Assembly (NCBI GenBank): GCA_015179025.1
Contig: WHUX01000151.1
Location: 1 to 64,000, forward strand
Direction: 5' to 3'
DNA from: Terfezia claveryi
Taxonomy: Eukaryota; Ascomycota; Pezizomycetes; Pezizales; Pezizaceae
DNA: 64,000 nt
Under the pieces are notes generated by a model that saw nothing but the letters and a program-made list of their open reading frames with translations, had not been told where the DNA came from and ran no database searches. A program made the position numbers and the translations under genes. Each line of letters opens with the position of its first letter. The stretch's first letter is position 1. This document shows positions 59,350 to 64,000 of the stretch, one piece after another.

Positions 59350-59684
59350 CTTGTTTGTTGGCTGATAAAGAGCTAGGGTTCTTTGTTGTCTGGCGAGGTA
59401 TGACGTTCAATTGGCGGGGCAATTTCACTTTGGTTCTGTTACCGAGATAGACGCGAGGCTGGGCACGACAACTACAGTAGATTGAACGGGCGGCACTGCC
59501 AATATAAACGCGATAAATCCAAACACAGGGTAACTGCATTTGTGGATGTCTTAATAAATGAAATAAGCATTATATCTAAGTAGTGCACTATGCATTTGAA
59601 ACCCCCAAAATAAATCCACATTATAGCTGACCGGTAAACAATTCATCTAGGTTTCGCATCCCCTTCAATACAGGTAGCCAAACA
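59350..59684. other. Spacer between PRP46 3' end and PFD1 5' end
   Basis: Both genes are on the minus strand; this 335-bp gap must hold the PRP46 terminator and the PFD1 promoter. No motif stands out. Confidence 0.4.
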
Positions 59685-61415
59685 TTAATATTTCCTCTGT
59701 CGTAAGGAGGGTTTCCAATCTAATGGATGCGTCTCCTCCGTTGCGCCATCGTCCTGCTTCCACACCTTGATTGTTTTATCCGCTTCTCCTGTAATCAATC
59801 GTAGCCCAGTCTTGTCAAATGTGCTGCAGAACACACCCTGTTCCGCGTCCAGCGAACCAGGCTGAGCCGTTGTCTCCATAGTCTGTTGCAGTGGTTAATT
59901 AGCGAATAGGCCAGTCAAGTAGTGCTTTAGTGAGCACATACCTGGAACTTATATCCCGACTTCCAGTCGAAAAAACACATTTCTCCATTATCCGACCCCG
60001 AAAACAGAATATCATCCTCGTTCACAGAGAGTGTATTCACAATTCCATTCACACCTTCGAAGTTCTGCATAAATGCTCCTTCCGGGCATTTCCACTGCTT
60101 GATGCTCTGGGCAGACCCCGACGCAAACGTGAATTCTTTTGGATGGATTGTTAAGCTACGAACACTCTTCTTGTGATGGGTAAGGACAGCCATAGACTTT
60201 CCCGCAGTAATATCCCATAATCGCACAGTGGAGTCCATAGACCCAGTAATGACTTGGGGATCGGCATCTTGACACTTCACATCCGAAACTGTACCTTGAT
60301 GCCCTGATAGAACCATGACGTTGGTACGCGTCCTCATATCCCAAATCTAAGCAGTGTATCAGTATCTTCCCCATCATGTACAGCTAGGAAACATACCCTC
60401 GCAACACCATCTCGCCCCGAAGTAACCAGAACATCAAGGATAGGATGCAACGACAATGAGTACACCCCCGACAAATGCCCATGATAATGCCTTATTACCC
60501 TATTGGACTCCAAGTCCCAACACTTGACCATCTTATCCTCCCCACAACTAAATAGATATGGATGCCTCGGGCTAACTGCTAGCCCCCTCACCGTAGAAAT
60601 ATGCCCCGTTAATGTTAACCTCAGATTCCCACTTGCTAAATCCCAAATCTTGATCGTCCTATCCCCCGCACCAGTACAGAACCACTGATTTCCCGGCTCC
60701 ACTGCAACCGATCTCACCCACCCCAAATGCCCAGATATGACTCTCATGAGCTTCCATGGAGCATGCCATTGAGGCTTTATAGGTTGCACATTCTGCCTTC
60801 TAACTAAACTCGAGCTTGGTATCCCCTTTTGAACACCAGCACCAGCACCAGCAGCAGCATTACCAGCACCTACACCTGGTAACCCGCCCACGCCTGGTTT
60901 CGATCGTAGTGTAAGAGCCATAGATCCATTTGCTCCTGCTGCGCCTCCGGGGTTTGTAACGGGTACATCTTCGATCATCTTCATCATCGCTGGGCTAATA
61001 TCGTCCTCTGTCGCTATAGCTTTATTCGCTTTCCTTCGCTTCGATGCTGTGGCGGCGGCCGTGCTTGCTTGCTTTGCTGCTAATGCTGAAGGAAGTTCGC
61101 GGACATCTTCGTACTCATGTCGTATCTTTGTTGTTAGGTGTGATTTCTGGCTGAAATTAAACCTTGGGGTTAGCTGCGATTTTGGTGCGATGCCTGAACG
61201 GTAGTGTTTACCTAGCTGTATCGTCCAGAACCAATGCGCTGCCATAGTCGGAGGCAAATATCTGACGCGTTCGCTTTGCTGATTCTCTGACGAGATTCTA
61301 GAGCATTGCAGAGGTATTAGCCTGGTAAAAGTTCATTCAAGGGCACTGCTGAACAAACCTCCGCCGAGGGCAGCTCCAGAGCTGCCTGAGCTTCTGTCAC
61401 TGTCGGGGAAGGCAT
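59685..61415 (-). CDS. PRP46: Pre-mRNA splicing factor PRP46 (PLRG1 family)
   Basis: Exons in coding order are 61415-61359, 61297-61212, 61150-60397, 60346-59942 and 59882-59685, 499 residues. A short N terminus ([20 protein letters not shown], then [19 protein letters not shown]) is followed by an Ala/Gly-rich linker and seven WD40 repeats, from [20 protein letters not shown] to [14 protein letters not shown]. The end [18 protein letters not shown] and [13 protein letters not shown] is typical of PLRG1/PRP46. It is a core component of the Prp19-associated (NTC) complex of the spliceosome. All four introns (46-61 bp) are GT-AG. It shares a 219-bp divergent promoter with prefoldin 5. Confidence 0.94.
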
Positions 61416-61634
61416 CTGAGCTTCAATTGGGTGGGCTGTTGTAATCGTTGGCTTTTGCTAGCACCTCTCCCGCTATGCGCTATAGGTATCGCAGCTTCAA
61501 AAGTTGCATACTGCAGACCGAAGCACTGCAACAATTATCTTGAATTTGAGACACGCCAAGACTTCGTTACTATGACCCACCACCTGTGAACCCCACCATA
61601 TATGCCGTTCGAGCTCAACAACCAACCGCCAACC
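61416..61634. promoter_or_regulatory. Shared divergent promoter, PRP46 / PFD5
   Basis: A 219-bp gap lies between divergent start codons. No TATA box recognised. Confidence 0.45.
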
Positions 61635-62386
61635 ATGTCTTCATCCAAAGACGCTGGAAAGGAGCAGTTAGGCATGTGCAATACTTGGTTTCCTACTTGT
61701 GCTGTAAAGTTAACAAATGTATAGTTGACCTCTCTAGTCTTTCTGCGCAGAACCTCAGCAGTAGGGCCTACTTAACCTGCCTCTACCGAAGTACGGCATC
61801 GATGACAGCAACTAATCCCAGGGTGAACAGGTGTAAAGCAGCAGCTGGATGAAGAACTACAACATTTGACAGACTCCTTCTCTAAACTGCGTACTGCGCA
61901 GTCAAAGTTTCAAGAATGTATCAGGACAATACAAACTGGCGTGAGTCCTGATGTGGAGGGTAAGGAGCATACACAAACCCCTCCACTGTGTCTAAGGGGA
62001 GTTTCACATAGCTGAATTTACCTCCTCCTGGTTGGTATAGGCAAAACAATCCTCATTCCTCTCACTGCATCTCTCTATGTCCCTGGTACCCTCGCCTCTG
62101 TAGACACTGTTATAGTCGACATTGGTACAGGGTACTACATCGAGAAGAGCACAACGGATGCACAGGCATTTTACAAGAACAAAGTGGATAGTATACAGCA
62201 GAATATAATAGATTTAGAGAAGATCATTACCCAAAAATCACAGAATGTGAGGATCGTGGAAGAAGGTTTGTCCATTACCGATTCCTGAAATCCTATGCGG
62301 GTACTAACATCTTTGAGGTAGTCTTACGTCAAAAAATGTTGGGCGGAGTGGGAGGAAGTGGGACAGCAGCAGGATCCTCTGCGTGA
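61635..62386 (+). CDS. PFD5: Prefoldin subunit 5
   Basis: Exons 61635-61671, 61725-61760, 61831-61959, 62041-62265 and 62322-62386 give 163 residues. VDLSSLSAQNLSSVKQQLDE and SFSKLRTAQSKFQECI form the first coiled coil, ILIPLTASLYVPGTL and VIVDIGTGYYIEKST the beta hairpins, and the second coiled coil ends RIVEEVLRQKMLGG, all diagnostic of this alpha-type subunit. It joins prefoldin subunit 1 in the same hexamer. Intron 1 (53 bp) needs a GC donor (G|GCATGT at 61672); every GT nearby leads to a stop. Intron 4 has a perfect TACTAAC branch point. It is convergent with the TRAPPC11 gene. Confidence 0.88.
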
Positions 62387-62578
62387 TGATAATAAATAAA
62401 CCCATGCAGTACATATTATATCCTATGCAAACCTGGACTGGCGGTGTAAACCGCAAATCACCTACTGTGTGGGGCGCTTTTCCCCTCGGTAATACCTAAA
62501 GCTCCATATATACTGGAAAATACCGGAGTTGAATCCCCAAGACCTTTTATGTCAGAGAGAATTCGGTTGTCTATTCGG

Positions 62579-64000
62579 CTACTGCCGTTCCTGATCTTGT
62601 TCCTTCATATCTCCTTTCTCATGTCCCCCTTCATCCCACCCACCTACCCAAACCCCTACCCCCTTCTCCTTATCAATAGCCATAGTTCCTCGAGCTCCTG
62701 CAGGTATACAAGCCAACGTCTTATTGAAGTACCTATCTTCCACCCTTAACACTGGCCTAATCCAAGCATTTCTGACGAATGGCCATATGTGATACCTAAT
62801 ATCGACCTTACTTAAAGGGGCAAGCTGCAATGCACTCTGCTTCGGCCCCGAGAATGCAAAAGCTTCATTTGCTTCCATAATGATGTTGAAAGTGAGGAAG
62901 TAATTAGTCGGGTTTTCAACCGTGTACTTAAGGTGAATATGGAGCGGTGGTATAGGTGCCTTCTTTGCTACTGCCAGAACACGGGGTTCACTACCATATA
63001 TCGGTAGCCGGGGAATGGCTATTTTGGTCGTATTGAGAGTACTCTGGCCCGGGGTCGTTTTCCGACGCCATTTGATGTAGAGAATTGTCTCCAGGAATGA
63101 CGGCCGGCGATCTTCAAATGACATGCGTTGAATGTCCAAAGGGAAACTTAGTTCGGCTGCTTTAAAGGTATCCAATACTATATAGCTCAATTAGCTTAAA
63201 TTCCACAGAATAAATACCCTAAGGCAAATGTATACCTATTTCCAAGCCTTTTTCTGATACTGGTTGTAACGGTTTACATTGTAATCCGTCCCCAATATTT
63301 GTCACCTGCAGCTCCCACTCATCAACCACAATTGCCGCTCCGGCGCGCCGCTCAACAGCATCAACTGTCTCCCATTCAGCTTCTAGATTCGTCAGCAGGG
63401 CTGTCAAACACCATCTCTGTCTGAGCCCCGTCGGTTGTATTTTCCCTTCTTCATCCGGTGTGAACAAATCCTCATTTATGTCAAAATAACTAGGCCACTT
63501 ATCTGGATGTACTCGTGGGGCCCACTCATGTCCTAAGGAGAACGGTGAAACTATGGCTATATTCACGGAGAGGGACTTGGCAATAGGTGTTTCGGGATCT
63601 GAGAGGAGGTTATAATGCACGGTGATTTCAATCACCGTATCAATGGGTTGGGAGTAGGCTGGGAATGTAAATCGTGAGGGCACACGAGCTGTGGCAGGTA
63701 TTCGTCCAAGCGGATACAGAGATGGAGTGGCAGGTAAAATTTGGCCATCAGGAGATAACCATGTGATGACGGGTTCTGAAGGTTTAGCCTAGTTCAACAC
63801 TGGGGAGTGTAGGAGCACACTCACCTTGGTTTTGAGGGTAACCGCTGATCTTCACATCGAGTGACGCCTCTGCCTCCTCTTCCTCGTCGTTACAAATCTC
63901 AAATCTAACATCAATAGTCTCATCTATGAATGCTGGTGTGTTCAGGTTGTCGATTTTCACTTCCATCTTCGGTGGTTTAGGTAGAATCCTTCTCCATGTT
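62579..64000 (-). CDS. TRAPPC11-like trafficking complex subunit, C-terminal part (runs off the window)
   Basis: Exons in coding order are beyond 64000 to 63825, then 63775-63236 and 63177-62579. The visible part begins upstream of ILPKPPKMEVKIDNLNTPAF and includes EPVITWLSPDGQILPATP. It ends with NYFLTFNIIMEANEAFAFSG, VDIRYHIWPFVRNAWIRPVL and RVEDRYFNKTLACIPAG, which matches the C-terminal Gryzun/TRAPPC11 region. TRAPP complexes act in ER-Golgi traffic and autophagy. Both introns (49 and 58 bp) are GT-AG and in frame. The foie-gras domain expected upstream is outside the window. Confidence 0.85.

Noticed and set aside
1..64000. tRNA, rRNA or CRISPR loci
   Set aside because: I found no cloverleaf with proper A and B boxes, no rRNA-like sequence and no spaced repeat array; the tandem repeats present are ordinary satellites.

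Overview
The window is nuclear DNA of a filamentous ascomycete (Pezizomycotina). Conserved eukaryotic genes carry many short introns of about 45-85 bp with GTANGT-type donors and CTAAC/CTAAT branch points. Several families are fungal in form: Mus7/MMS22, GON7, UTP7, fungal pyruvate decarboxylase and a con-13-like secreted metalloprotease. The abundant degraded transposons and two Crinkler-like remnants would fit a repeat-rich lineage such as the Pezizomycetes (truffles, morels), but that placement is inference.

Layout. 0.1-1.6 kb: intact Harbinger-type transposase. 1.6-3.1 kb: repeat-rich spacer with very short insertions. 3.1-19.5 kb: gene-dense core with RFC1, GON7, a BLOC-1 subunit 2 homologue, UTP7, mitochondrial ribosomal protein bL28m and a giant Mus7/MMS22 gene. 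19.5-38 kb: gene-poor accessory block with a Crinkler N-terminal remnant, tandem repeats, a Crinkler-type NTPase pseudogene split by a complete Ty1/Copia element (281-bp LTRs, 5-bp target duplication), a short inverted-repeat element and a solo LTR of the same Copia family. 38-45 kb: con-13-like protease, pyruvate decarboxylase and the mitochondrial tRNA-modification GTPase MSS1. 45-58.8 kb: second accessory block with a chromodomain retroelement scrap, two uncharacterised multi-exon genes and a 1.8-kb foldback structure. 58.8-64 kb: conserved block with prefoldin subunit 1, PRP46, prefoldin subunit 5 and the 3' end of a TRAPPC11 gene that runs off the right edge.

The housekeeping genes serve DNA replication and repair (RFC1, Mus7), ribosome production (UTP7, bL28m), tRNA modification (GON7, MSS1), splicing (PRP46), protein folding (PFD1, PFD5) and membrane traffic (BLOC-1, TRAPPC11). 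Three pairs are head-to-head over 219-238 bp.

The most unusual signal is a set of 11-29-bp insertions sharing the core TAGTCTGG(T/C)TTG or TAGTCTGGTTG. At nine loci they are flanked by 9-bp direct repeats, five of them perfect over 9 bp or more, and at one locus a paralogous empty site lies elsewhere in the window. This looks like transposition with 9-bp target duplications of a unit far too small to code for anything. Other points of interest are four GC-AG introns among about 35 and a one-base frameshift near the C terminus of RFC1.
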